Shown: piece by piece, positions 29,214 through 38,053 of the stretch
How positions within the stretch are numbered: the first letter of the stretch is position 1
Layout: each line of letters begins with the position of its first letter
Source: Rhizobiaceae bacterium
Lineage (GTDB): Bacteria; Pseudomonadota; Alphaproteobacteria; Rhizobiales; Rhizobiaceae
Direction of reading: 5' to 3'
Assembly (NCBI GenBank): GCA_017643025.1
Contig: JAEPOG010000006.1
Coordinates: 310,001 to 374,000, forward strand
Length of the DNA: 64,000 nt
Notes under the pieces: generated by a model
The model's database searches: none
The model's input: only the letters and a program-made list of their open reading frames with translations
What the model was told of the DNA's origin: nothing
Translations under genes and position numbers: made by a program

Positions 29214-30373
29214 CCCTTGCGCTGGGAAAACCTGCGGCCAAGGACGCCAGACGCGATGTTCACCTTCTGAATGTCGATAGCGCCTCCGGCGATCCCCCAC
29301 CCATAGGCATCACGCAGCCGCTGCTCCATGCCGTATTCCTTGGCGTAACCGTAGCCGCCCATCAGTTGCATGGCGTCGGCACAGACTTCGCGAACGGCCT
29401 GGTTGATGAAGCACTTGGCGACAGCGGCGTTCTGGGCGTCGGGCAGGCCGTCCCTGAGGTCGGTCGCCGCACGATGGATTAGCAACCGCGCCGCGTCCGT
29501 CTTCATCTTGATGTCGGCGAGCTTGAGCTGCACCGCCTGGAATTCAGCCAACGGGCGGCCGAACTGGATACGCTCCTGCACATAGGCGGTGACCTGATCG
29601 GCCGCACCCTGCGCCACACCGAGCGACATCGTTGCATTGCCCAGCCGCTCGATGTTGAACAGCCCCATCAGGTTCGGAAACCCGCCGGGGCCGACGATGA
29701 GGTTTTCTTCTGGCACCGTCACATTGTCGAGATTGATGTCGGCCGAGGGGACACCTCGGAATCCCATCAACTGCTCCGGCGGGCCGAAGCTCACTCCCTG
29801 TGTGTCCTTATCCACATAGACTGCCCCGACACCAGCGGCGCCGGCCTTGTCGTCGAACCTGCAGAACACGACGTAGCCCTGCGAGTGGCCCGCGCCGGAG
29901 CACCAACGCTTGGTGCCGTTGAGGACGATGGAACTGGATTTGATCCGTGCGCTGGTCCGAAGGTCAGTCAGGGCCGTTCCGGCATCCGGTTCCGACATCG
30001 AGATGGCGACCAGCTTGTCGCCCGTTACCGTCGCCGGCACGATCCTGTCCGCGAGCGCCGGCTGTCCCAGTGCTTCCACGATCCGGACAGGACCCGTGAG
30101 GCATTCGAAGACTGGAAAGGCCACGCCAACCGAAATCTTGGCGAACTCCTCGAGCACGACGAGTGCGTCCAGGAGCGGCAGGCCGAGGCCGCCATGCTCC
30201 TCCAGCGCGTTGACGCCGAGGAAGCCCATCTCGCCATAACGGTGCAGCCAGTCAGCGGACACCGGCTCGCCGGTTTCCTCGACCTCGCCAGCAAGCGCGG
30301 GCAGCTCTGCCTGGGCAAAGCTGCGCGCTGCGTCCTGCAGATTCCTGGTGTCTTCCGCCAGTTCGAAATTCAT
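29210..30373 (-). CDS. Acyl-CoA dehydrogenase
   Basis: 387 residues. N-terminus MNFELAEDTRNLQDAARSFAQ; flavin and substrate loop ISMSEPDAGTALTDLRTSA; IVLNGTKRWCSGAGHSQGYV; C-terminal VQERIQFGRPLAEFQAVQLKLADIK and DAMQLMGGYGYAKEY. The usual Glu of IYEG reads GIAGG, but NIERLGNA offers a Glu at the position used by isovaleryl-CoA dehydrogenase, so it may be active alone. Electrons would go to ETF, which is not encoded nearby. The upstream frame to 30550 overlaps the cupin gene and is rejected. Confidence 0.92.
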   Translation of the reverse strand: MNFELAEDTRNLQDAARSFAQAELPALAGEVEETGEPVSADWLHRYGEMGFLGVNALEEHGGLGLPLLDALVVLEEFAKISVGVAFPVFECLTGPVRIVEALGQPALADRIVPATVTGDKLVAISMSEPDAGTALTDLRTSARIKSSSIVLNGTKRWCSGAGHSQGYVVFCRFDDKAGAAGVGAVYVDKDTQGVSFGPPEQLMGFRGVPSADINLDNVTVPEENLIVGPGGFPNLMGLFNIERLGNATMSLGVAQGAADQVTAYVQERIQFGRPLAEFQAVQLKLADIKMKTDAARLLIHRAATDLRDGLPDAQNAAVAKCFINQAVREVCADAMQLMGGYGYAKEYGMEQRLRDAYGWGIAGGAIDIQKVNIASGVLGRRFSQRKG

Positions 30374-30389
30374 CACGAGTCCTTCAGGG

Positions 30390-30962
30390 TCAGTCCTGGC
30401 CGGCGTCGAAGTGGAAGCCGATATTCTTGAGCGCCTCGACCGTCGCCGGTCCGAACTCGCCGGACAGCTTGCCCTCGACGCTGCGCGCGAAGGAAACGCG
30501 ATCTTCCTGCGCCTCGGTGACCGGCTGGATAATCGCCAGCAGGCGCGCATACTCGTCAGAGATGTTGATGAAGCTGCGGTTCACGCCGGGCGGGATCGAG
30601 ATGAAGTCGAGCGGTCCGAGTTCCAGGCTTTCCTCGCCATGGTCGCCCCAGATGATGCGGAAGCGGCCGTTGATGATGAAGAAGTTCTCGACCGTCTGCT
30701 CATGGCAGTGGAGAGCCGGCGCGTTGCCGGGAGGGCATTCGGCGATGGAAATGACTGCACCCGGCTCGCCCTTCAGCGGCGCGCGCGAGGAGCGGCCCTT
30801 GTAGTTGCGCGGCGCCATGATCGACAGCACCTTCTTGGCGGTAAGCTGCTCGAAGACCTTGGGGTCGATATTCTCGGTATGCTGGTTGCCGTACGGCACC
30901 AGATCGTCGTAGCGGGCGACCCGCTTTTCCATCTCTTCCTTGGGAATCATGATTGTTTTCAC
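30390..30962 (-). CDS. Cupin-domain protein
   Basis: 190 residues, one cupin barrel. The metal-binding motif 1 is PALHCHEQTVENFFIINGRF (His-x-His then Glu) and motif 2 is PLDFISIPPGVNRSFINISDE, where the usual His is replaced by Asn-Arg. The variants leave three likely metal ligands. It could be a dioxygenase, isomerase or sensor for a pathway intermediate. It sits between the acyl-CoA dehydrogenase and hydrolase genes, with gaps of 16 and 9 bases, so it is probably in the same transcript. Confidence 0.85.
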   Translation of the reverse strand: MKTIMIPKEEMEKRVARYDDLVPYGNQHTENIDPKVFEQLTAKKVLSIMAPRNYKGRSSRAPLKGEPGAVISIAECPPGNAPALHCHEQTVENFFIINGRFRIIWGDHGEESLELGPLDFISIPPGVNRSFINISDEYARLLAIIQPVTEAQEDRVSFARSVEGKLSGEFGPATVEALKNIGFHFDAGQD

Positions 30963-30971
30963 GGTCGTCTC

Positions 30972-31865
30972 CTAGTTGGCTGTGGCTTCCGCCTCGGTCC
31001 GCGCAAGGAAAGCGTGGACCACTTGCACCAGACGTTCCCGGGCGGGCTCGAAAACGCAGTAATGGGTGGCGTCGGGAATTGTAGCGAGTTCGTTGCCTTC
31101 GCCGCTCAGGCGCCGGTAGATCTGTTCCGACATCGTGAGCGGCGTGTCGGCATCATCCTCTCCAACCGCGACGAGCGTCGGCACGGCTATCGCGGCAGGG
31201 TCGTAGCTCGGCCGGCCCGACATCCAGTGATCGTTGATGTCGCGGGCGCTCCCTGTCGGAACGATTAGGGGGGCAACACCTGAAACAGCGGTGGCAAGCG
31301 GCTCGAGAAACTCGTGGCTCGAACGCGCAGCGAGCTTTTCGATCAGCGGTGCGATGTTCACGTGACGATATGACCGGCTCATCGCCTCCGGCGTCACCAT
31401 CGGCGAGGGCGTGTCGCGCAGCCACTGCGCAGCGCAGAGCGCGATGCGGCGGGCGTTTCCGCCTCGGGCTGCATGGAACCCGGCGACCGCCGCGCCCCAG
31501 GACCAGCCGAACAGGTCCGGAGCGGCCGCGCCGGTATGCGAGCAGATGAAATCGACCGCTTGCGAAAGATCGTCCGCAGCCTGCGCCGTATCGGCGACAT
31601 GCGCACCGTCGTCCTCAGGTTTCCATGAACCGCCGTAGCCGCGGAAATCGATCGCCCAGGTGTCTAGACCCAAGCGCGCGCAAAGCTCCATGAAGGACAC
31701 GCCGCCAAGCGGGACCGTGTAACAGAGGGAAGCCGGAAAGGACGATCCGTGAAGCAGAACGAGCGGCGGCAACCGAGATTCCGAAACCTCGCGGCGGGCG
31801 AGCCGCAAGGTGCGGCCCCCGGCGCCGGCCGGCACGTCGTATTCTTCAAGGTTGCTACTGCTCAT
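30972..31865 (-). CDS. Alpha/beta hydrolase
   Basis: 297 residues. RLPPLVLLHGSSFPASLCY carries the oxyanion HG motif, DTWAIDFRGYGGSWKP follows, FGWSWGAAVAGFHAARGG is the nucleophile elbow (G-W-S-W-G, Ser in the middle), VAVGEDDADTPL contains the Asp loop and IPDATHYCVFEPA the catalytic His. It may hydrolyse an ester, thioester or C-C bond; many ring-cleavage hydrolases look like this. First gene of the leftward operon. The start is placed at the ATG at 31865; a GTG 12 bases upstream is also possible. Confidence 0.9.
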   Translation of the reverse strand: MSSSNLEEYDVPAGAGGRTLRLARREVSESRLPPLVLLHGSSFPASLCYTVPLGGVSFMELCARLGLDTWAIDFRGYGGSWKPEDDGAHVADTAQAADDLSQAVDFICSHTGAAAPDLFGWSWGAAVAGFHAARGGNARRIALCAAQWLRDTPSPMVTPEAMSRSYRHVNIAPLIEKLAARSSHEFLEPLATAVSGVAPLIVPTGSARDINDHWMSGRPSYDPAAIAVPTLVAVGEDDADTPLTMSEQIYRRLSGEGNELATIPDATHYCVFEPARERLVQVVHAFLARTEAEATAN

Positions 31866-32111
31866 ACCGCTTGCCACGAGTGTCTATTGCAACTCGTAGG
31901 TCGGTGGGTCCGCCAGTGTGAATTACCTTTTCCGGATAGTTGCGTTACGCGATAGGCATAACTTCGATGGGAGTTTCGGATTACCGATCTGCTATCGCTG
32001 CCTTTCCGATAGTGAATTGGACCCTTCGCCGGACGGCTGGATAGATTGTAGGAACAGCCGGTAGCGGGGGAGGAGGTTCTCCCAGCAGGCGAGAAACAGG
32101 ACGCGTCGGAA
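31866..32111. promoter_or_regulatory. Divergent promoter region with inverted repeat operator
   Basis: This 246-base gap separates the leftward hydrolase-cupin-dehydrogenase unit from the rightward ThDP-SDR-ABC unit. It contains CTATCG-N9-CGATAG (31992-32012), which fits a LysR T-N11-A layout, and a second related half TTTTCCGGATAG at 31928-31939. No coding sequence is supported. The LysR protein at 27256-28170 is the obvious candidate for binding. Confidence 0.5.
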
Positions 32112-33839
32112 TTGTTGGACAGTGAAGGGGGGAGCAGCGGCGGACCGCGCACGGGTGCGCGTATCCTCGTTGACCAGCTGGTCAGGCAGGGAGTGGAGTG
32201 TGCGACATGCGTTCCCGGAGAGAGCTACCTGTCCGTTCTCGACTGTCTTCTTGACACCGATATCGACCTGATCACCTGCCGCCATGAAGGCGGTGCGGCA
32301 ATGATGGCGGAAGCCTACGGCAAGCTGACGGGCAACCCCGGCATCTGCTTCGTGACCCGCGGCCCGGGCGCGACCAACGCCGCCGCGGGCGTTCATGTCG
32401 CCAGCCAGGATTCCACCCCGATGATCCTGTTCGTCGGCCAGGTAGCACGCGACATGCGGCACCGCGAAGCTTTTCAGGAGCTGGATTATCGCGCCGTGTT
32501 CGGCTCGATCTGCAAATGGGTCGTGGAGATCGACGATGCGGCGCGCATCCCTGAGCTTGTCGCCCGGGCGTTCCGCGTCGCCTTGCAGGGCAGGCCTGGA
32601 CCTGTGGTAATCGCACTGCCCGAGGACATGCTGGACGATCTGGCAGTTGTCACGGATGCGTGCAGCATCGTTGCTGCCGACTGTGCCCCGACTGCCGGCG
32701 ACATGGAAACGTTTGCCGCCCGCCTCGAGGAAAGCGAGCGGCCGATCATCATTGTCGGCGGCAGCCGCTGGACGGAAGAAGCGAGCGACGGCCTCACGCA
32801 TTTCGCTGAGGAATGGAAGGTGCCGCTCGCGGTGTCCTACCGGCGCGGCGGTCTCGTCTCGTCACGAAGCGAGTCCTTCGCGGGCGATCTCAGCATCGGT
32901 GCGAACCCGGCATTGACCGAAGCGATCAAGGCATCGGATCTGGTGATCCTTCTGGGCACGCGCCTGTCCGAGATCGCATCCGGCGGCTACACCCTGGCAG
33001 AGATACCCGGCGCAGCGAACGGGCTCGTGCACATCCACCCCGATCCCGACGAAATCGGTCGCGTCTATCAGCCGGAGATCGGCATCGTTTCCACCCCCGC
33101 CGCCTTCGTTTCCGCGATCATGCGGCGCAAGCGTGATGCATCGCGGGACGAGCAATGGCGATCGGAACTGCGCGCATCCTATCTCAATTGGTCCGGCAAG
33201 CCGCTTTCCAATCCGGGCGCGTTCCAGATGGCCGATATGGTCTGCTGGCTCCGCGACAACCTTCCCGACGATGCGATCATCACCAATGGCGCAGGCAATT
33301 TCGCTGCGTGGATACACCGCTACTATCGGTTTCGGAGTTTCCGCAGCTATGTCGCGCCGACCAGCGGGTCGATGGGTTATGGTCTGCCGGCAGGCGTAAT
33401 GGCCAAGCGCCAATATCCCGACCGCACCGTCGTTACCGTTGCCGGCGACGGCGACCTGATGATGACCGCACAGGAATTCGCTACGGCGGTGCATCATGGC
33501 ATTCCGCTGATCGTAGTTGTCATCGACAATGGGATCTTCGGCACGATACGGATGCATCAGGAGCGGGAGTTTCCGGGGCGCGTTTCGGCGACGGATGTCA
33601 GCAACCCCGATTTTGTCGCCTGGGCGAAATCGCACGATGCCTTCGCGGAACGGATCGAGGATTCCAGCTCATTCCCGGATGCATTCGGTCGCGCGGCAGC
33701 AAGCGGGCGTCCTGCGCTGCTCCATTGCATTCTCGACCCCGAAGCGATTGCGCCGACTGCCACGATAAGCGGCTTGCGCAAAGCGGCTCGCGAGAAATCA
33801 CACCAAGAAGAAGACCGGAGGATACCGACCCATGTCTGA
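32112..33839 (+). CDS. Thiamine-diphosphate-dependent enzyme (acetolactate synthase-like)
   Basis: 575 residues, three-domain ThDP fold. The cofactor-activating Glu59 is in CRHEGGAAMMAEAYGK; the ThDP/Mg motif is AGDGDLMMTAQEFATAV ending in VVVIDNG; the middle domain starts near ESERPIIIVGGS. It would decarboxylate or ligate a 2-keto acid or cleave an acyl-CoA. It is near but distinct from IlvB: no partner small subunit is present. The start codon is uncertain: tandem TTGs at 32112 and 32115, with weak ribosome sites. First gene of the rightward operon; it overlaps the SDR by 8 bases. Confidence 0.9.
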   Translation: MLDSEGGSSGGPRTGARILVDQLVRQGVECATCVPGESYLSVLDCLLDTDIDLITCRHEGGAAMMAEAYGKLTGNPGICFVTRGPGATNAAAGVHVASQDSTPMILFVGQVARDMRHREAFQELDYRAVFGSICKWVVEIDDAARIPELVARAFRVALQGRPGPVVIALPEDMLDDLAVVTDACSIVAADCAPTAGDMETFAARLEESERPIIIVGGSRWTEEASDGLTHFAEEWKVPLAVSYRRGGLVSSRSESFAGDLSIGANPALTEAIKASDLVILLGTRLSEIASGGYTLAEIPGAANGLVHIHPDPDEIGRVYQPEIGIVSTPAAFVSAIMRRKRDASRDEQWRSELRASYLNWSGKPLSNPGAFQMADMVCWLRDNLPDDAIITNGAGNFAAWIHRYYRFRSFRSYVAPTSGSMGYGLPAGVMAKRQYPDRTVVTVAGDGDLMMTAQEFATAVHHGIPLIVVVIDNGIFGTIRMHQEREFPGRVSATDVSNPDFVAWAKSHDAFAERIEDSSSFPDAFGRAAASGRPALLHCILDPEAIAPTATISGLRKAAREKSHQEEDRRIPTHV

Positions 33840-34752
33840 GGCAGAGGTGCTCGAGGGCAAGTCAATCGTCGTGACCGGCGCGGGCAACGGCATCGGCCGG
33901 GCGATTGCGCTTCTGGCGGCCAAGCACGGCGCTTCGGTGGTGGTCAACGATCTTGGCGCCAGCGTGACTGGCGAGGGCGCGTCGGAAAGCCCGGCGGAAG
34001 AAACCGTCAAGCTGATCGAGGCAGAGGGCGGCAAGGCGGTCGCGAACACCGACAGCGTTGCGGGTTGGGACAGCGCGCGGCGCATTGTCGACTGCGCCAT
34101 CGACACGTTCGGTAGCATCGACGCGGTCGTCAACAACGCCGGCATTCTGAGAGATTCCATCTTCCACAAGATGACCGAAGATCAGTGGCGTGCGGTCGTG
34201 GACGTGCACCTGCACGGCACATTCTTCGTGAGCCGGGCAGCGGCCGAGCACTTCCGCAGGCAGGAAAACGGCGCCTTCGTCCATATGACCTCGGCATCGG
34301 GACTGGTTGGCGCGGTCGGACAGGCGAATTACGCCGCCGCCAAGCTCGGCATCGCCTCTCTGTCGAAATCCATCGCCATCGAGATGAAGCGGTACAATGT
34401 CCGCTCGAACTGCATCGCGCCGGTGGCCTGGGGGCGCATGTCCGGGGCTATCCCCGAAGACACGCCCGAGCAAAAAGAGCGCGTGGCACGCATGAAGCAG
34501 ATCACGCCGGAGCAGAATGCGCCGATGGCGGTGTTCCTGGCCTCCGACCGCGCTTCGCATGTGACCGGGCAGGTTTTCGGGTCGCGCCGAAACGAGCTCT
34601 ATTTTTACGACCAGACACGGCTTTCACGCATTATGATTGATCCCAGCGGCTGGGACCCGGTTTCCATCGCCGAACGCGCCATGCCCGCCTTCGCGAGCGC
34701 CTTCAATGAACCTCTCCGTGCGATGGACGTGTTCGACTGGGACCCCCAATGA
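33832..34752 (+). CDS. SDR family oxidoreductase, multifunctional-enzyme-2-like
   Basis: 306 residues. Dinucleotide loop TGAGNGIGRAIALLA, NAGILRDSIFHKM, active-site Ser in MTSASGLVG and YAAAK with catalytic Tyr and Lys. The NDLGAS and SVAGWDSA segments are typical of (3R)-hydroxyacyl-CoA dehydrogenase domains of peroxisomal-type multifunctional enzyme 2. With the MaoC-type hydratase at 38844 this forms an R-specific hydration/oxidation pair. The long C-terminal extension ends with AMDVFDWDPQ. It overlaps the following ATPase gene by 4 bases. Confidence 0.92.
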   Translation: MSEAEVLEGKSIVVTGAGNGIGRAIALLAAKHGASVVVNDLGASVTGEGASESPAEETVKLIEAEGGKAVANTDSVAGWDSARRIVDCAIDTFGSIDAVVNNAGILRDSIFHKMTEDQWRAVVDVHLHGTFFVSRAAAEHFRRQENGAFVHMTSASGLVGAVGQANYAAAKLGIASLSKSIAIEMKRYNVRSNCIAPVAWGRMSGAIPEDTPEQKERVARMKQITPEQNAPMAVFLASDRASHVTGQVFGSRRNELYFYDQTRLSRIMIDPSGWDPVSIAERAMPAFASAFNEPLRAMDVFDWDPQ

Positions 34753-35510
34753 GCAGTCAGGATATCATCCTGCAAGGCCGGGGGCTGACCAAGTCCTTCG
34801 GCGGGTTCTTTGCCGTCAACGGCGTCGACATCGGCGTCAGGCGTGGTGCAATCCATTCGCTGATCGGCCCGAACGGCGCCGGCAAGACGACGCTGTTTAA
34901 CCTGTTGACCAAAATCCATCTGCCGAGCAGCGGCCAGATCTTTCTTGAGGGGGCTGAAATCACCAGTTCCAAGCCGCAGGCTATTGCCCGCAAGGGCATG
35001 GTGCGGTCGTTCCAGATCTCGGCCTGTTTCCAGCGCATGACAGTGCTTGAGAATGTACGCGTTGCGCTTCAGCGACCGACCGGTCTCGCATACCGCTTCT
35101 GGCGTGCTGACGCCTGCCTCGACGTTCTCAACGACCGGGCGCGCGAACTCCTCGCTTCGGTCGGGCTCGAAGGTGCGGACGACGCCATTGCGGGCGAATT
35201 GCCTTATGGCCGCAAACGCGCCCTCGAGATCGCCACCACGCTGGCGCTCGACCCGAAAGTGCTGCTCCTCGACGAACCCATGGCCGGGTTGGGCCGTGAG
35301 GACATCGCGCTCGTCACCGCGCTGATCCGCCGGATTTCCAAAGGACGAACGACCCTGCTGGTCGAACACAACATGAAGGTCGTCGCGGAACTGAGCGACA
35401 CGATCACGGTGCTGCAGCGCGGCGAGGTGATCGCCGAGGGCGCCTATGACGAGATATCGCAGCTTCCAGAAGTCAGGGAAGCCTACCTTGGAGCTGACGA
35501 AGATGGATAA
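34749..35510 (+). CDS. Branched-chain-type ABC transporter ATP-binding protein (LivG-like)
   Basis: 253 residues. Walker A GPNGAGKTTLFNLLTKI, Q-loop region MVRSFQISACFQRM, signature-like LPYGRKRALEIATTL, Walker B VLLLDEPMAGLG and VEHNMKVVAELSD for the switch His. Couples ATP hydrolysis to uptake with LivF. The substrate in this context is probably an aromatic or short-chain acid rather than leucine, since the operon is catabolic; inference. Overlaps both neighbours. Confidence 0.94.
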   Translation: MSSQDIILQGRGLTKSFGGFFAVNGVDIGVRRGAIHSLIGPNGAGKTTLFNLLTKIHLPSSGQIFLEGAEITSSKPQAIARKGMVRSFQISACFQRMTVLENVRVALQRPTGLAYRFWRADACLDVLNDRARELLASVGLEGADDAIAGELPYGRKRALEIATTLALDPKVLLLDEPMAGLGREDIALVTALIRRISKGRTTLLVEHNMKVVAELSDTITVLQRGEVIAEGAYDEISQLPEVREAYLGADEDG

Positions 35511-36207
35511 GGCGATGCTCTCCATTTCCCGGCTTGAGGGCGGCTATGGCGAGTCCGCCGTACTTCACGGGATCGACCTTGAAATCCGCCCCGGGGAAGT
35601 AGTGACGCTGCTGGGCCGCAACGGCGCGGGCAAGAGCACGACGCTGAAGGCGATCATCGGCATTCTCGAGAAGCGCGAGGGCTCTATTCGTTTCGACGGC
35701 AAGGAAACGATCCGCATGTCGTCCGATGCGATTGCCCGGCTGGGCGTTGCCTATTGCCCCGAGGAGCGTGCGATCTTTGGGTCGCTGACCGTCGACGAAA
35801 ACATGGCGCTGCCGCCGGTGATCGCGAAGGGCGGGCTCGGAGTCTCCGAGATCCAGGCGCTGTTTCCGAACCTGCAACACCGGCGCCATGCCTATGGCTC
35901 GCATCTGTCGGGTGGCGAGCAGCAGATGCTGGCAATCGGCCGCATTCTGCGCACCGGCGCCCGCTTCCTGTTGCTCGACGAGCCGACCGAAGGGCTTGCC
36001 CCGGTTATCGTCAAGCAGATCGGTCAAACGATCGATGCGCTCAAGCGCAAAGGGTTCACCATCCTCCTGGTCGAGCAGAACTTCCGCTTCGCTCTGCGCC
36101 ACGCCAGCCGCCACTACGTCATGGAAGAAGGACGCGTAGCCGAAATGCTGGAAGGCGAAATCAGCGATGAAGGCATGAAGCGCATCGAAAGCTATCTGGG
36201 GGTATGA
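35503..36207 (+). CDS. Branched-chain-type ABC transporter ATP-binding protein (LivF-like)
   Basis: 234 residues. Walker A LGRNGAGKSTTLKAIIG, the GVAYCPEERAIFGSLTVDEN Q-loop region, signature LSGGEQQMLAIGR, Walker B FLLLDEPTEGLAPVI and LLVEQNFRFAL. Partner of the preceding ATPase. The ATG at 35503 lies inside the previous gene's last codons; a further ATG at 35515 is a plausible alternative start. It overlaps the permease by four bases, giving an unbroken chain of coupled genes. Confidence 0.94.
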   Translation: MDKAMLSISRLEGGYGESAVLHGIDLEIRPGEVVTLLGRNGAGKSTTLKAIIGILEKREGSIRFDGKETIRMSSDAIARLGVAYCPEERAIFGSLTVDENMALPPVIAKGGLGVSEIQALFPNLQHRRHAYGSHLSGGEQQMLAIGRILRTGARFLLLDEPTEGLAPVIVKQIGQTIDALKRKGFTILLVEQNFRFALRHASRHYVMEEGRVAEMLEGEISDEGMKRIESYLGV

Positions 36208-37085
36208 CCATGATCTTCGGCTATCCCATCCAGCTCATCATGGGGCAGGTTCTGATCGGCCTCATCAACGGCTCGCTCTACGCCATGATGAGCCTCGGGC
36301 TGGCGGTAATTTTCGGCGTGCTGCGGGTGGTGAACTTCGCCCACGGCGCGCAGTACATGATGGGCGCCTTCGTGGCCCTCATGCTGTGGCAATGGCTAGG
36401 CGTCGGCTACTGGCCCGCACTGGTGCTCGTGCCGATCATCATGGCAATCGTAGGTATCGTGCTGGAGCGGCTGTTCCTGCGCCGACTCTACCACATCGAT
36501 CACATGTACGGACTGCTCGCAACCTATGCGCTGGCGCTGATTATCGAGGGAACGTTCCGCAAGTTTTTCGGCGCGGCCGGCACGGCATATCCGAACCCGC
36601 TGCCTGGCGGGATCAATCTGGGTTTCATGTTCCTGCCCTGGTATCGCGGCTGGGTGGTGGTAGTCTCGGTGGTCATATGCGCGGCCACCTGGTTCGCAAT
36701 CGAGCGCACTCGGTTGGGCGCGCTGCTGCGCGCCGCGACGGAAAATCCGGTCATGGTGCGCGCCTTCGGTCTCAACGTGCCGCTCATCATCACCGTTACC
36801 TACGGGTTCGGCGTAGCGCTTGCGGCATTTGCGGGCGTCATAGCGGCGCCGATCCAGAACGTGTCGCCGCAAATGGGGTCCCATGTCATTGCGGTCATCT
36901 TCGCTGTCGTCGTCATCGGCGGGATGGGTTCGATCCTGGGCGCGATCGTCGCGGGGTTTCTGCTCGGCATCGTCGAAGGGCTGACCAAGGTCTTCTATCC
37001 GGAGGGCTCATCCATCGTCATCTTCCTTGTCATGATACTTGTGCTGTCGCTGCGGCCGGCCGGAATGTTCGGGAGACCAACGTGA
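36204..37085 (+). CDS. Branched-chain-type ABC transporter permease (LivH-like)
   Basis: 293 residues, about eight transmembrane helices. Landmarks: LIGLINGSLYAMMSLGLAVIFG, VVNFAHGAQYMMGAF, RRLYHIDHMYGLLATYALAL, and the cytosolic ATPase-coupling loop ATENPVMVRAFGLNV. The C-terminal helix ends LSLRPAGMFGRPT, the usual tail. It forms the membrane channel with the following LivM-like protein. GTGA overlap with that gene. Confidence 0.95.
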   Translation: MTMIFGYPIQLIMGQVLIGLINGSLYAMMSLGLAVIFGVLRVVNFAHGAQYMMGAFVALMLWQWLGVGYWPALVLVPIIMAIVGIVLERLFLRRLYHIDHMYGLLATYALALIIEGTFRKFFGAAGTAYPNPLPGGINLGFMFLPWYRGWVVVVSVVICAATWFAIERTRLGALLRAATENPVMVRAFGLNVPLIITVTYGFGVALAAFAGVIAAPIQNVSPQMGSHVIAVIFAVVVIGGMGSILGAIVAGFLLGIVEGLTKVFYPEGSSIVIFLVMILVLSLRPAGMFGRPT

Positions 37086-38053
37086 AGCTGGACCGTTACC
37101 TGCTGATCGCATTCGTCGCCGTCGGGCTGGTGCTGCCGCTCTTTGGTGACACCTTCTTTCTGATGAAGGTTTACTGCTTCGCGCTGTTTGCCTGCGCCTT
37201 CAATCTGCTTGTCGGCTACGCGGGGCTCCTCGCCTTCGGCCATGCGGCCTTCTTCGGCGCCGCCTCCTATGTATCGGCATTCGCGCTCAAGAGCTGGGGC
37301 TGGCCGATGGAGGTGGCGATCATCGCTTCCGTCATTTCGTCGGCAGCCCTCGGACTGGTGTTCGGTGCGATAGCAATCCGCCGGACGGGCATCTACTTCG
37401 CGATGATCACGCTCGCGCTGTCGCAGATCATCTACTTCATGGCCGTACAGCTTCCCTTTACGCAGGGCGAGGACGGCATCCACGGTGTGCCGCGTCCGCC
37501 ATTGCTCGGCTTCATTAATGTATCCAGCGACGAGCAGCTCTACTACTTCGTCCTCGCCGTGTTCGTCTTCGGATTCCTGGCCATCTACCGGATCGTGCAT
37601 TCGCCATTCGGCCACACGATGCGTTCGATCCGAGACAATGAAACGCGCGCCATATCGCTCGGCTACGATACACAGCACTACAAGCTCGGCGTGTTCGTTC
37701 TGTCGGCGGCGATCGCGGGACTGGCGGGCGGCACGAAAGCTGCGGTGGTACAGCTGGCGTCGCTGACCGACGTTCACTTCCAGATGTCGGGCGAGGTGAT
37801 CCTGATGGTCATCGTCGGTGGCGTGGGCACGTTGTGGGGACCGGTCATTGGCGCGGCCCTTATCGTCGCGATGCATGACTATCTCGCATCGATCGGCGAG
37901 TGGATGATCGTCATTCAGGGTCTTCTGTTCCTTGCCGTGGTGCAGTTCTTCCGGCGCGGAATCATGGGCGAACTGCTGGCCTTGCTCAGCCGGATCGGCC
38001 TGCGCAAGGGCACTGACAAAAACGAAGCTACAACCGGAGAAACGCTCGCATGA
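37082..38053 (+). CDS. Branched-chain-type ABC transporter permease (LivM-like)
   Basis: 323 residues, about ten hydrophobic helices. FNLLVGYAGLLAFGHAAFFG is the family signature; SIRDNETRAISLGYDTQHYK is the coupling loop, followed by AGLAGGTKAAVVQLASLTD and GGVGTLWGPVIGAALIV. The GTG at 37082 overlaps the LivH-like stop and gives the family length; a long frame running upstream through livH is a shadow. The charged tail RKGTDKNEATTGETLA ends at the overlapping start of the enoyl-CoA hydratase gene. Confidence 0.95.
   Translation: MKLDRYLLIAFVAVGLVLPLFGDTFFLMKVYCFALFACAFNLLVGYAGLLAFGHAAFFGAASYVSAFALKSWGWPMEVAIIASVISSAALGLVFGAIAIRRTGIYFAMITLALSQIIYFMAVQLPFTQGEDGIHGVPRPPLLGFINVSSDEQLYYFVLAVFVFGFLAIYRIVHSPFGHTMRSIRDNETRAISLGYDTQHYKLGVFVLSAAIAGLAGGTKAAVVQLASLTDVHFQMSGEVILMVIVGGVGTLWGPVIGAALIVAMHDYLASIGEWMIVIQGLLFLAVVQFFRRGIMGELLALLSRIGLRKGTDKNEATTGETLA

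Noticed and set aside
36386..37081. Long frame upstream of the LivM-like gene
   Set aside because: It overlaps livH entirely in another frame and has low-complexity basic composition; the GTG at 37082 gives the family length.
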